This document shows, one piece after another, positions 14,304-22,997 of a DNA stretch of 64,000 nt. The translations under genes and the position numbers were made by a program. Origin of the DNA: Indioceanicola profundi (GTDB lineage: Bacteria > Pseudomonadota > Alphaproteobacteria > Azospirillales > Azospirillaceae); assembly GCF_003568845.1 (NCBI RefSeq), contig NZ_CP030128.1, positions 372,001-436,000 on the forward strand. Reading direction: 5' to 3'. Position 1 is the stretch's first letter, and each line of letters begins with the position of its first letter. Under the pieces are notes generated by a model. It worked only from the letters and a program-made list of their open reading frames with translations. It was not told the origin of the DNA and did not search any database.

Positions 14304-16829
14304 ATGACCGACCTGCCTTCCGTCCTGATCAGCATCGCCTTCCTGCTTGGCGTGACCAGCCTGGTACAGCCGCTGGCACAACGGCTACAGCTTTCCTACA
14401 CGGTGCTCCTGGCCGTAGTGGGCGTGCTGATCGGGTTCGGCTCGGCATTTCTGCTGAACACCTCGTTGACGGATGCCTTCAACGTTCCGGCTGAACTCAT
14501 CCTGGAGTTCCCGGTCACCTCGCAGGCGTTCCTCTTCATTTTCCTGCCCGTCCTGATCTTCCAGGCCTCGCTGACCTTGGACGTGCGGCGGATGGCGGAG
14601 GATGCCGCCCCCATCCTCCTGCTGGCGGTGGTCGCGGTGGTGGTTACGACAGCGGTCGTAGGCTTTGCGCTGGAGCCCTTCGCCACGGTTCCATTGGCGA
14701 TCTGCCTCATGCTGGGAGCCATCATCGCCACCACCGATCCCGCAGCGGTGGTGGCCATCTTCCGGGATCTCGGGGCGCCGGCCCGGCTGACGCGGCTGGT
14801 GGAAGGCGAAAGCCTGCTCAACGACGCCACCGCGATCGCCATCTTCACCGTGCTCCTGAGCTATGTGACCGCGGCCCAGGAGCCGGATGTCGGCGCCACC
14901 CTGGCGGGTTTTGCCCGGTCGTTCGGCGGCGGCCTGCTGGTGGGGCTGGTAGCCGCCCGGCTGGTGGCGGCTCTGTTGCCCGTGGTGCGGGATATCCGTA
15001 CGGCGGAAGTCACGCTCACCCTGGCGCTACCCTATGTGGCGTTCGTCGTCTGTGAACGCTATCTCGGCGTATCCGGCGTCGTGGCCTGTGTTACGGCGGG
15101 GCTGGTGCTCGGGGTCATGGGACGGTCCCGCGTCTCGCCGGAGCATTGGCGCTATCTGCAGGAGGTCTGGGAGCAGCTAGCCTTCTGGGCGAGCTCGCTG
15201 GTCTTTATCCTGGCCGCCATCCTGGTGCCCCGGCTGTTGACCGGGGTGGGGTGGGACGAGGTCGGCCTGGTTGGCATCGTCGTCGTTTCCAGCCTCGTGG
15301 CACGGGCCCTCGTGCTCTTTCTGCTGCTGCCGGTGTTGAGCGGCCTCAAACTGGCCCAGGCCGTGTCGACGCCATATAAGCTGGTGATCCTCTGGGGTGG
15401 GCTGCGCGGTGCCGTTACGCTGGCCCTGGCGCTTGCCGTCACCGAGAACCGCGCCATGGCTCCGGAGGTGCAGCGCTTCATCGCCATCCTGGCCACGGGC
15501 TATGTTCTATTCACCCTGCTGGTGAACGGAACCACGCTGCGCCCGGTGATCCGATTGCTCGGGCTGGACCGCCTCAGCCCGCTGGATCTGGCCCTGCGCC
15601 GCCGGGTGGTTGCGATCTCGCTGGTTTCCGTCCGAGACGCGGTGCAGCGCGAGGCCGAAGCCTATCACCTGCCCAACTCGGTAGCCGAGGATATTCTCCA
15701 CCCCTATGCTGACCGCATTGCGGCGGCAGGGGACGGGGTCGACGAGGAGGCGATTGCCGACCGTGACCGGCTGAATATTGGGCTGGTGGCGCTGGCGGAC
15801 CGCGAGCGGGACGTTCTGCTCGAACACTTCCATCGAAAAACGGCTTCAGCCCATGTGCTGGAAGCCATGATCCAGCAGAGTGACCGGATCGTTGAGGCGG
15901 CCCGTCGTGGCGGGCGCACCGCCTATAACAAGGAGGCTCGCCGCTGGCTGGGCTTTGATCGCTCCTTTACAGTGGCGGCCAGCCTTCATCGCCATCTGCG
16001 CATTGAGCGCATGCTGGCGAACCGGCTGGCCGACCGCTTTGAAACCCTGCTGGTCAGCCGAATCGTGCTGGAGGATCTCCGGCGCTTTTCCACCGACAAG
16101 CTCGGCCCCGTGCTGGGCGGGCGTCTCACGGGCATCCTCGGGGACATTCTGGAGCAGCGGATTGATGCAACCAGCAAGGGCCTTGAGGCCTTGCAGCTGC
16201 AATATCCGCATTATGCCCTGGCGCTGCAGCGGCGGTTTCTGCGCCAGTATGCGCTCCGGCTGGAGGAGGCGGAATACGCGGCCCTGCTGCAAGACGGGCT
16301 GATCGGGCCGGAGCTCTATCATAATCTGCGCAACGATCTGGCTGCCGAAGCGGCCGCGACAGCCGAGCGGCCCCGCCTCGACATCCGTCTGGACCGCCGC
16401 ACGCTGGTGGAGCAGTTCCCACTTTTCGCTCCCCTTTCCGAGGCCCAGCTGGCGGAGGTGGCGGCCCTGCTGATGCCGCGATTTGCCAGGCCCGGCGAAC
16501 GGCTGATCACCCGCGGAGAGCGGGCGGCGGGCATGTACTTCATCGCCTCGGGTGCGGTGGAAATCTCAACCGGCACCGGCAAAGTACTGCTGGGCCGTGG
16601 AGACTTCTTCGGGGAAATGGGCTTGCTTGGCCGCAGGCGGCGCATGGCCGACGTCACGGCTCTATCCTACTGCCATCTGCTCGAGCTTGGCGCCGAGGAG
16701 TTCCGCACCCTGCTGAAGAGCAACGCAGACCTGTCGCTGCGGGTCAAGCAGGTTGCGGAACAGCGGCGCCTCATGAACCAGGCCGGGACGGAGCAAGAAG
16801 GCGCTCCGCTGGCGGAGGTGACGGGATAA
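14304..16829 (+). CDS. CPA1-type Na+/H+ antiporter with C-terminal cyclic-nucleotide-binding domain
   Basis: 841 residues. The first 400 residues hold 12-13 membrane segments with the CPA1/NhaP core: LGAIIATTDPAAVVAIFRDLG and VEGESLLNDATAIAIF (the catalytic ND pair), and LVILWGGLRGAVTLALAL. A long soluble helical region follows. About residues 695-815 are a cyclic-nucleotide-binding (CRP-like) domain: LSEAQLAEVAALLMPRFARP, GERLITRGERAAGMYFIASG, LLGRGDFFGEMGLLGRRRRM. The canonical R-A of the phosphate-binding cassette (RTA/RSA) is not obvious, so ligand binding is uncertain. The protein likely exports sodium in exchange for protons, with gating by the C-terminal domain. Confidence 0.88.
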   Translation: MTDLPSVLISIAFLLGVTSLVQPLAQRLQLSYTVLLAVVGVLIGFGSAFLLNTSLTDAFNVPAELILEFPVTSQAFLFIFLPVLIFQASLTLDVRRMAEDAAPILLLAVVAVVVTTAVVGFALEPFATVPLAICLMLGAIIATTDPAAVVAIFRDLGAPARLTRLVEGESLLNDATAIAIFTVLLSYVTAAQEPDVGATLAGFARSFGGGLLVGLVAARLVAALLPVVRDIRTAEVTLTLALPYVAFVVCERYLGVSGVVACVTAGLVLGVMGRSRVSPEHWRYLQEVWEQLAFWASSLVFILAAILVPRLLTGVGWDEVGLVGIVVVSSLVARALVLFLLLPVLSGLKLAQAVSTPYKLVILWGGLRGAVTLALALAVTENRAMAPEVQRFIAILATGYVLFTLLVNGTTLRPVIRLLGLDRLSPLDLALRRRVVAISLVSVRDAVQREAEAYHLPNSVAEDILHPYADRIAAAGDGVDEEAIADRDRLNIGLVALADRERDVLLEHFHRKTASAHVLEAMIQQSDRIVEAARRGGRTAYNKEARRWLGFDRSFTVAASLHRHLRIERMLANRLADRFETLLVSRIVLEDLRRFSTDKLGPVLGGRLTGILGDILEQRIDATSKGLEALQLQYPHYALALQRRFLRQYALRLEEAEYAALLQDGLIGPELYHNLRNDLAAEAAATAERPRLDIRLDRRTLVEQFPLFAPLSEAQLAEVAALLMPRFARPGERLITRGERAAGMYFIASGAVEISTGTGKVLLGRGDFFGEMGLLGRRRRMADVTALSYCHLLELGAEEFRTLLKSNADLSLRVKQVAEQRRLMNQAGTEQEGAPLAEVTG

Positions 16830-17288
16830 GGCCAAAGGCAGCTGATCAATTCCTCGACGATTGGAACAGAGACGGCCAGGGGTATGGCAACGCCTGCGGC
16901 TGCAAGGCCGACCAGGAAGCTGCTGTCCGGCCCGAATTGCACCATGAGAATGGTGCCGGGGGCCGTGATGCTACAGAACAGGCGAGCATCCGTGGGCGAT
17001 CTCCTCGGTGCAGAACCTGCGGGCCCAGGCGGTGGGGCAGGGGCTTCTGCTGGACCGCCCCATGCCATTGGCAGAAGCATCCCGGCGGCAAGGGCGACCG
17101 CCGACGTCGCTCAGGGCTGCTGAACAGGCGGAGCTTGGATGGTCGCGCCTGCCGCGGACCAGTTTTCCAGTTGAGACCCACCTCAGTCTATTGGTGCATC
17201 GCAACAAGGGCGCGCAGAAGGCCCATTTACCTTATCTTGTGGTGGAGTGCCTCTGGACGCTGGCATATAATGGCATGCAGGTTCTGCT
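16830..17288. other. Region without a supported gene
   Basis: About 460 bp. On the minus strand there is a hydrophobic stretch (SSFLVGLAAAGVAIPLAVSV) without a convincing start or full-length frame, so it may be a decayed membrane gene. The promoter of the following kinase should lie at the right-hand end. Confidence 0.35.
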
Positions 17289-18818
17289 ATGAATGCTGGA
17301 CATCCAAGAATGCCGGAATCGAGATCATCGGACGAGCCCAGCTCCGGTTGCGCAGGCGAGACGCCTTCAGGTCCTGCGCCATTGCTTCGAAATTTGGATC
17401 AAGCAGGTTCCTGGGCGCGCAGCCTGCCGCTGATCCTCGAGGCCGCCCGTGCTTATTTGTTCCGGTACGAGATCGCGGCCGACCGCATTGAGCATTTCGG
17501 CGCGCCGGATATCATCCCCGGCTTTGGCGCCTTTGTGGGTCGCCAGCTCTGCTTCGCCGACATTCTTGCCCTAATCCATCCTGATGACCGTGCGCATTTC
17601 CAGCGCTGTGTCGATCAGCAGATCGCAGCCGGCGGGCATTATTCCTGCAGCTATCGCATTCTGCAGCCGGACGGCGGCGTGCGCCATGTGCTCGACCGTG
17701 GCTGGGTAACGCGCAGCCCGGATGGGCAGCCCGTGATCCTGGAAGGCGCCGTTCTGGACGTGACTGAACTGGAGATGGCGCGGGCTGCGGCCGAGCAGGC
17801 GGAGCAGCGCTTCCGGTCTGCTCGCGACGCCTCGGTCGAAGGCCTCGGCCTCTTGCACGCACTTCGGGCGGAGGAGGGACGCATCGGGGATTTCGTGCTG
17901 GACTACATCAACCCGGCCGCCGGCCGGTTGCTCGGCCTGGATCCGGCCGAGGCGGAAGCTTCCAGGTTGCTGGTGCGGTTTCCGGATTGGGCGATGCTGA
18001 TCGAACAGTTCGCTCAGGTCATGGAAACGGGGCGGCCGTACGAAGACGAACTCCGGGTCGAGCATGGTGCCTTTGACGGCTGGATGGCGATCTCGGCCGT
18101 GCCGGTTGGGAATGGTGTGGCCGTGTCACTGCGCAACATTACAAGACGCAAACGCCTGGAGACCGAGTTGCGCGCGGCTGCGGAGGCAAAAGCGGCCCTG
18201 CTGCGGGAGGTGAACCACCGGGTCAAGAATTCGCTGCAGATCGTCTCCAGCATGATGAGCATAACCCTGGCCCACACCATGGATCCCAGGGCCCGTCAGG
18301 CCGTGGCTGAAGCAGCCGGGCGGATTGACGCCGTGTCCATGGCGCATGAGCGGCTTTATCGGACCGACAGCTTGGAAACGGCAGATGCCGGCGCTTATCT
18401 CCGGGATCTTTGTGCCGATCTGGCCTATTCCGGCGGCGATGTGGATATCCGCTTCTCCTGCGATCCTATCACCCTCGGGCCGGACCGGCTGGTACCGCTC
18501 GGTCTGGCCGCCAACGAGATGGTGACGAACGCCTTGAAGTATGCCTATGCGGGCCGGGCGCGCGGGCCGGTTCATGTCGGCCTGCACTGCTTACCAGCGC
18601 ATGATCTGATCAGCTTGCGGGTTGAGGACGAAGGAAAGGGGCTCGAGGCCGGCATTGGCGCGGCTGGACGGCCCGGCCTGGGCATGACCCTGCTGCAGGC
18701 CCTGGCGGCTCAACTCGAGGGCCTTTTCAAGGCCGGAAACAGATCATCGGGGCAGGGAGCCTGCTTTGAGATCATCTTCCCGGTGGAGCGCAGCGATGTA
18801 ACCTCGGCCCATGGATAA
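17289..18818 (+). CDS. Soluble PAS-HisKA_2 histidine kinase
   Basis: About 509 residues (a start at 17313 is also possible). No membrane segment. Two PAS-like domains: residues about 55-160 (FRYEIAADRIEHFGAPD, SYRILQPDGGVRHVLDRGWV) and about 170-285 (DFVLDYINPAAGRLLGLDPA). The kinase core is of the HisKA_2/HWE group: LREVNHRVKNSLQIVSSMMS with the phosphoacceptor His, then the ATPase N-box LAANEMVTNALKYAY and GRPGLGMTLLQALAAQLEG. Such kinases in alphaproteobacteria often feed the general stress response or light/redox signalling. No partner regulator is adjacent. Confidence 0.85.
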   Translation: MNAGHPRMPESRSSDEPSSGCAGETPSGPAPLLRNLDQAGSWARSLPLILEAARAYLFRYEIAADRIEHFGAPDIIPGFGAFVGRQLCFADILALIHPDDRAHFQRCVDQQIAAGGHYSCSYRILQPDGGVRHVLDRGWVTRSPDGQPVILEGAVLDVTELEMARAAAEQAEQRFRSARDASVEGLGLLHALRAEEGRIGDFVLDYINPAAGRLLGLDPAEAEASRLLVRFPDWAMLIEQFAQVMETGRPYEDELRVEHGAFDGWMAISAVPVGNGVAVSLRNITRRKRLETELRAAAEAKAALLREVNHRVKNSLQIVSSMMSITLAHTMDPRARQAVAEAAGRIDAVSMAHERLYRTDSLETADAGAYLRDLCADLAYSGGDVDIRFSCDPITLGPDRLVPLGLAANEMVTNALKYAYAGRARGPVHVGLHCLPAHDLISLRVEDEGKGLEAGIGAAGRPGLGMTLLQALAAQLEGLFKAGNRSSGQGACFEIIFPVERSDVTSAHG

Positions 18819-18940
18819 GGAAAAAACCGGGGCGCCATCAACTCGACGGGCTGGATGACCTGCGGTAACGCGCCGTCAAGCTCTTGAACCTTGGCCCAAT
18901 CATGGGGCGGCCATGTCCGGTTCAGGCGGCCTGAAGCATT

Positions 18941-19268
18941 CCAGGTCTGGAAGGCCTGAGCCCTGTCTCGGCGATCATCGGCATTGAAGAGGTTGGCCGG
19001 GCGGCGGAAAAGGTTGGCAACCTGGTCGTGGATGGCGAGGTACCGTTGGGCATGGCCCGGCGGCGTGAAGCGCTTCATCATCCGCTCACATCGTCGGGTC
19101 GGCGGGTGGCTGGTCCCGGCCCTGTTCAGCCCTTTGTGCTACCGATGCTCAGTCTCGGGCATGATCGTCCGCTTTGCCGCCGCACAACTGGCCTGCTTGT
19201 CCGTGAACATGGCCCGTCACGCCCAGCCCTGCCGCTTCAGGAGCTTGCGCGCTGGCTGCTTGACGGCC
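18941..19268 (-). pseudogene. IS6-family transposase 3' fragment (copy A)
   Basis: On the minus strand the fragment encodes, with stops, the end of an IS6-type transposase: KLLKRQGWA, then HRQHKGLN, RMMKRFTPPGHAQRYLAIHD and QVANLFRRPANL. It fuses directly to the azoreductase 3' end at about 19270. The same azoreductase-IS6 junction is repeated at 53904-54305, nearly identical over about 400 bp. The catalytic domain is missing. Confidence 0.75.
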
Positions 19269-19851
19269 TGCTAAAGCGCTCGTCAGAGATGATCGCGCTA
19301 TGGCCTTCGATCATGGCGCGTGCGGCACGATCAGGCTGAGCCAGAGCTTCAAAATACACGAAACGGATGTCGTGAATCCCGAGGGTGGCGAGCACATCGG
19401 TGAGATAGCCCGTCAGGTGATCCGGCTGTTTTGCCTTCCCGCCGCGGATATAGCCGCCGGAGGCCACGATGACCAGGGTTGGTCGGTCTGCAAGAAGCCC
19501 GACCTTCTGCCCGTCCTTCGCAGCAAAACTGCGCCCATGTCGCAGGACGAGGTCGACCCAGAGCTTGAGCGCGGCAGGCACCGTGTAGTTGTGCATCGGC
19601 GTCGTAATGATCAGCGCATCTGTGTCTTCGAGTTCGCGGATCAGAGCTTCGGAAGCCTGGAATTCAGGCACAGACCTGTCGAGCCGCTGAATGATGGCGG
19701 TTGCACAGTCTGCGGATATCCAGCCAAAGCAGCCCGCAGCCAGGTCGCGTTCGGTCAAAGCGTAATCGGAATGGGACCGCCGCAGATTGTCAACGGCCTG
19801 CATTGCAAGCTGATAGCCGCGCGCGTGCTTGCCCATCGGGCTTGCATTCAC
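19237..19851 (-). CDS. FMN-dependent NADH-azoreductase-like protein (ends altered)
   Basis: About 204 residues of flavodoxin-like fold: LLVNASPMGKHARG at the start, DALIITTPMHNYTVPAALKLW (the FMN-contacting segment typical of AzoR), WVDLVLRHGRSFAAKDG, TLVIVASGGYIRGG. The only usable start is a GTG at 19851, but the beta strand in front of it (HALLVN) looks like part of the protein, so the native start is probably lost or displaced. The last 11 residues read into IS6-derived DNA. The IS110 copy lies upstream. The protein could still fold, since the missing pieces are small. Confidence 0.6.
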   Translation of the reverse strand: MNASPMGKHARGYQLAMQAVDNLRRSHSDYALTERDLAAGCFGWISADCATAIIQRLDRSVPEFQASEALIRELEDTDALIITTPMHNYTVPAALKLWVDLVLRHGRSFAAKDGQKVGLLADRPTLVIVASGGYIRGGKAKQPDHLTGYLTDVLATLGIHDIRFVYFEALAQPDRAARAMIEGHSAIISDERFSRPSSSQRASS

Positions 19852-20109
19852 CAGAAGAGCATGTGTGGATGGCCCCCGGCTCGCAAGGGAAAAGTTGAGG
19901 TTTGGCGGGCAGGTTGCTTGCAGTCATGTGTCCGGCCTTTCACGCGGCGCACATGGCCGCTGGCCCCTATGGGTGTCCGCAGGTCGGGTCCTCATCAGAT
20001 ACTCGGGTTCAAGGCCCATCTCTTCTCCAGGTTCTCCCAACCCGTCGGCACGCCGCCGACCATCCCATCACCTCTCCCCAGCAAGCGTTCCTTCGGTGGA
20101 CGGCTCTGC

Positions 20110-21120
20110 TTATGCCATAGCCGCTCCCCTGTAGGGCTCCGCCTTCGCCATCACCGCCCAGGCAATGCGGGCTGTTTTGTTCGCCAGGGCCACGGCGACT
20201 TTCAGGCGCGGGCAGCGTGCCAGCATGCCCTGGATCCATGGGTTGGACCGCATCATCCTGGACCGCAGCAGCACGGTCTGCGCTCCGATGATCAGCAAGC
20301 GTCTGATGTACTGATCACCCTGCCGGCTGATCCGTCCCAGGCGCTGCTTGCCGCCGGTTGATTTCTGCCGCGGCACGAGCCCCAGCCAGGCCGAGAACTC
20401 CCGGCCGTTCCGGAAGAACATGGGATCGGCAATGGCGGCCGCAATGGCGCTGGCGACCAGCGGACCGATACCGGGGATGGTTGCCAGCCGCCGGCTTGTC
20501 GGACTCGCCTGATGCCAAGCCTTGATCTTTGCTTCGAGGTCCGCGATGCGCTTCTCCACCGCATCCAGCTGTGCCGCGAGCAGTTCAACGACCTCACGGG
20601 CCAGGGCCGGAATGGCCGGGTCCTGGCGCATGCTGTCCAGCAGGGCTGGGATGTTCGCAAGGCCTCTGGATTGGACCAAGCCGAACTCGGCCAGATGCCC
20701 GCGCGCGGCATTGACCAGCTGTGTGCGTTGCCGGACCAGGAGGTCACGGGCCCGGTGCATGGTTATCACCGCCTGCTGATCCTCCGATTTGACCGAGACG
20801 AACCGCATGCTTGGGCGGCTCACCGCCTCGCAAATGGCAGCTGCATCCGCAGCATCGGTCTTCCCGCGCCGAACATAGGCCTTCACATATTGGGCTGGCA
20901 TCAGCCAGACCTCATGGCCGAGCTTGCGCAACTCCCGTGCCCAATAATGCGCAGTCGCGCAAGCTTCCATGCCGACCAGGCAGGGAGAGAGCTTTGCAAA
21001 ATAGGCCAGGACCTGCCCGCGGCGCAGACTACGCCGCTCGACGACGCTGCCGGCGGCATTCACGGCATGAAGCTGGAAGACATGCTTGGCCAGATCGAGG
21101 CCGACCGTCGTGATCTGCAT
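20110..21120 (-). CDS. IS110-family transposase
   Basis: 336 residues starting MQITTVGLDLAKHVFQLHAV. The DEDD catalytic set is visible: D in GLDLAKHVF, E in GMEACATAHYW, and D residues in GKTDAADAAAICEA. The C-terminal transposase_20 domain is present (LATIPGIGPLVASAIAAAIA, FSAWLGLVPRQKSTGGKQRL) with the conserved Ser-containing segment. Full length and uninterrupted, so possibly active. The length and the SAWLGLVP region fit the IS1111-type subgroup. IS110 enzymes use an RNA bridge encoded in the element's non-coding end. I could not fix the element ends. Confidence 0.88.
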   Translation of the reverse strand: MQITTVGLDLAKHVFQLHAVNAAGSVVERRSLRRGQVLAYFAKLSPCLVGMEACATAHYWARELRKLGHEVWLMPAQYVKAYVRRGKTDAADAAAICEAVSRPSMRFVSVKSEDQQAVITMHRARDLLVRQRTQLVNAARGHLAEFGLVQSRGLANIPALLDSMRQDPAIPALAREVVELLAAQLDAVEKRIADLEAKIKAWHQASPTSRRLATIPGIGPLVASAIAAAIADPMFFRNGREFSAWLGLVPRQKSTGGKQRLGRISRQGDQYIRRLLIIGAQTVLLRSRMMRSNPWIQGMLARCPRLKVAVALANKTARIAWAVMAKAEPYRGAAMA

Positions 21121-21324
21121 CTTGGCGCACTCCTGTCCTGCTGGGGTCCGATGGCAACCATCCTGCCACAGCACCGGTGGGAGGGGGCCATCCACCCCAT
21201 CAGATTTCATGTGGGGCTCCACTTAGGAGAAACCGTCGGGTCATGGTGGCCGTGCGGCCACGGCATGTAGGGCAGGCTGTGCTCAAAATGCCGGCTCGCT
21301 GGCCGGCTGGGTCGAGAACAATGC

Positions 21325-22182
21325 TCAGCGCATCAGGACGCCTGTCAGCTTGTCCGGATTCCGGGTGATGTAGAGTGCTGTGATGCGGCCACCTTCGACC
21401 TCCAGCGCCGTTGTCTGCAGGTTGCCGTCGATGCGGCTGATAAAGCCCGGAAGACCATCGATCATAGTGGCCCCCAGAAACTCCATCTGCGGTCCGAACT
21501 TGCGCGAGAGGCCAGTGAACAGCCGGACCAGGTTTTCGAGCCCCTCGATCACATTTGGATAGGACAGGACCTTGCCGCCGCCGTCCGAATGGAGCGTTGC
21601 GCCTTCCGCCAGCATGGCGCCAAGCCTGGCCGCATCGCCGGACCGGCAAGCTTCGAAAAATGCACGGGTCAGCTCCTCGCCCACGTCCCGCGGCACCGGA
21701 TAGCGCGGCCGATCGATCTGGACGTGCGCCCGCGCCCGGCTGGCCAGCTGGCGGGTAGCGGCGTTACTTCTGTTGATGGTGACCGCGACTTCCTCCAAGG
21801 GTTGGCCGAAGACGTCATGCAGGAGGAACGCCGCACGTTCGAGCGGCGACAGGCGCTCCAGCGCCATCATCAGCGACAAAGTCAGGTTGTCCGGACGTAG
21901 CGCGTCATCGTCCGGTTCGACGAGCGGCTCGGGCAGCCACGTGCCCGGATAGGTCTCCCGACGCGACCGGGCAGATTTCATCTGATCAAGGCCGAGCCGC
22001 GACACCGTACGGGTCAGCCAGGCTGCAGGTTCGGCGATACTGTTGAAATCGGCTTGATGCCAGCGCAGCCACGCCTCTTGCACCATGTCTTCAGCTTCGC
22101 TGTGTGAACCCAGCATACGGTAGGCGAGACGCAGCAGCCGGGACCGCTGCGCCTCGAAGATGGCGACGGGATCAGGCCGCAT
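21325..22182 (-). CDS. ECF41-type RNA polymerase sigma factor with SnoaL-like C-terminal domain
   Basis: 285 residues from the ATG at 22182, overlapping the end of the preceding gene by 11 bp. Sigma2: IFEAQRSRLLRLAYRMLGS, EAEDMVQEAWLRW. Sigma4: LERLSPLERAAFLLHDVFG, LEEVAVTINRSNAATRQLAS. The region after about residue 170 is the SnoaL-like extension (FFEACRSGDAARLGAMLAEG, LHSDGGGKVLSYPNVIEGLE) that defines the ECF41 group and regulates the factor without an anti-sigma protein. ECF41 genes are typically next to a carboxymuconolactone decarboxylase-like gene, exactly as here. Confidence 0.92.
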   Translation of the reverse strand: MRPDPVAIFEAQRSRLLRLAYRMLGSHSEAEDMVQEAWLRWHQADFNSIAEPAAWLTRTVSRLGLDQMKSARSRRETYPGTWLPEPLVEPDDDALRPDNLTLSLMMALERLSPLERAAFLLHDVFGQPLEEVAVTINRSNAATRQLASRARAHVQIDRPRYPVPRDVGEELTRAFFEACRSGDAARLGAMLAEGATLHSDGGGKVLSYPNVIEGLENLVRLFTGLSRKFGPQMEFLGATMIDGLPGFISRIDGNLQTTALEVEGGRITALYITRNPDKLTGVLMR

Positions 22183-22645
22183 GAGCCTGTGCTCCGGGGA
22201 GATCCATGGCATGCGTGGCGCGGAACCCGACCTGGACGCGGTTCCAGAGATTGATGGCGCCGATCGCCAGCGATAGCCATGCTCGCTCGTCAGGCGTGAA
22301 AACAGCTTCCAGACGTGCCCAGTCCTCGTCCGGCGCACCGGTATCAGCGACCAGCGTCAGAGCTTCGGTCCAGGCGAGCGCGGCACGCTCCCGATCAGAA
22401 TAGAGCGGGCTTTCACGCCAGGCGGGCAGCATGTGCAGGCGCAGGGGCGTCTCACCATCTTTCAGCGCTTCCGCCACGTGCATCTGGATACAGAAGGCGC
22501 ATGCATTCAGTTGCGAGGCACGCAGCTTCACCAGATGCACCAGCGGCGGCTCGAGCGGGCCGGCCTTGATTGCGGCTTCAAGAGCAAAGAGCGGCTTGAA
22601 TCCGGCTCCGGCGCGTTTGAAATGGTCGGTCATGCGGGGTGCCAT
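22172..22645 (-). CDS. Carboxymuconolactone decarboxylase/AhpD-like protein
   Basis: 157 residues from the ATG at 22645 with an AGGAG site. It shows the AhpD-family active-site pattern C-x-x-C-x-x-x-H in NACAFCIQMHVAEA, preceded by VKLRASQLN, and WNRVQVGFRATHAM near the end. AhpD-like proteins act as thiol-dependent peroxidase partners. In ECF41 loci they are the usual target. The gene overlaps the sigma gene start and has an ECF41-type promoter about 30 bp upstream, so the two genes form one autoregulated operon. Confidence 0.88.
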   Translation of the reverse strand: MAPRMTDHFKRAGAGFKPLFALEAAIKAGPLEPPLVHLVKLRASQLNACAFCIQMHVAEALKDGETPLRLHMLPAWRESPLYSDRERAALAWTEALTLVADTGAPDEDWARLEAVFTPDERAWLSLAIGAINLWNRVQVGFRATHAMDLPGAQAHAA

Positions 22646-22997
22646 GATAATCTCCTGTTTGGTCTGACACCAGCATGACGACATGGCGCTGCCCGATGTG
22701 ACACGCCGCAGATTATTTTCACTTTACACCTTTTGGGCAGCTTCAAAGCACGGCCCTCTCCCTGGGCGGAACGCTGCAACAGGTCTGCTTCAAATTTGAA
22801 AGCGCTGCGGGAGGCGAAGCGCCAGCGCTGATCGGGGATTGCAGGTATCAGCGTACCGCTCACAGGATCACGCCCGCCGTGAACCGCCGGCCCTTGCACG
22901 GGCTCTTGCCGCTCGCATCACCTTGTCACCCCAGCCGCCGAACCGGCCGAGGATCCAGGCGATCCAAGCAGCGCCGGACATACCAAAACAGCCCCTG
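22646..22997. other. Intergenic region upstream of the AhpD-like gene
   Basis: About 350 bp between the LysR 3' end and the AhpD start. Apart from the ECF41 promoter described separately, it contains a near-palindrome around GCTTCAAATTTGAAAGC at about 22787-22803. No gene is supported. Confidence 0.4.
22677..22703 (-). promoter_or_regulatory. ECF41-dependent promoter
   Basis: Read on the minus strand: TGTCACA, a 16-base spacer, then CGTC, 32 bp before the AhpD-like start codon. This matches the published ECF41 promoter consensus (TGTCACA-N16-CGTC) at every defined position, and it lies in front of the operon that includes the sigma gene itself. Confidence 0.82.

Noticed and set aside
13605-14381. 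258-codon minus-strand ORF
   Set aside because: Proline/histidine/glutamine-rich composition without motifs; the plus strand offers ORFs with ribosome sites and membrane segments.
16667-17207. Minus-strand membrane-like ORFs after the antiporter
   Set aside because: One hydrophobic stretch but no start, ribosome site or family match, and the frame changes; listed only as an empty region.
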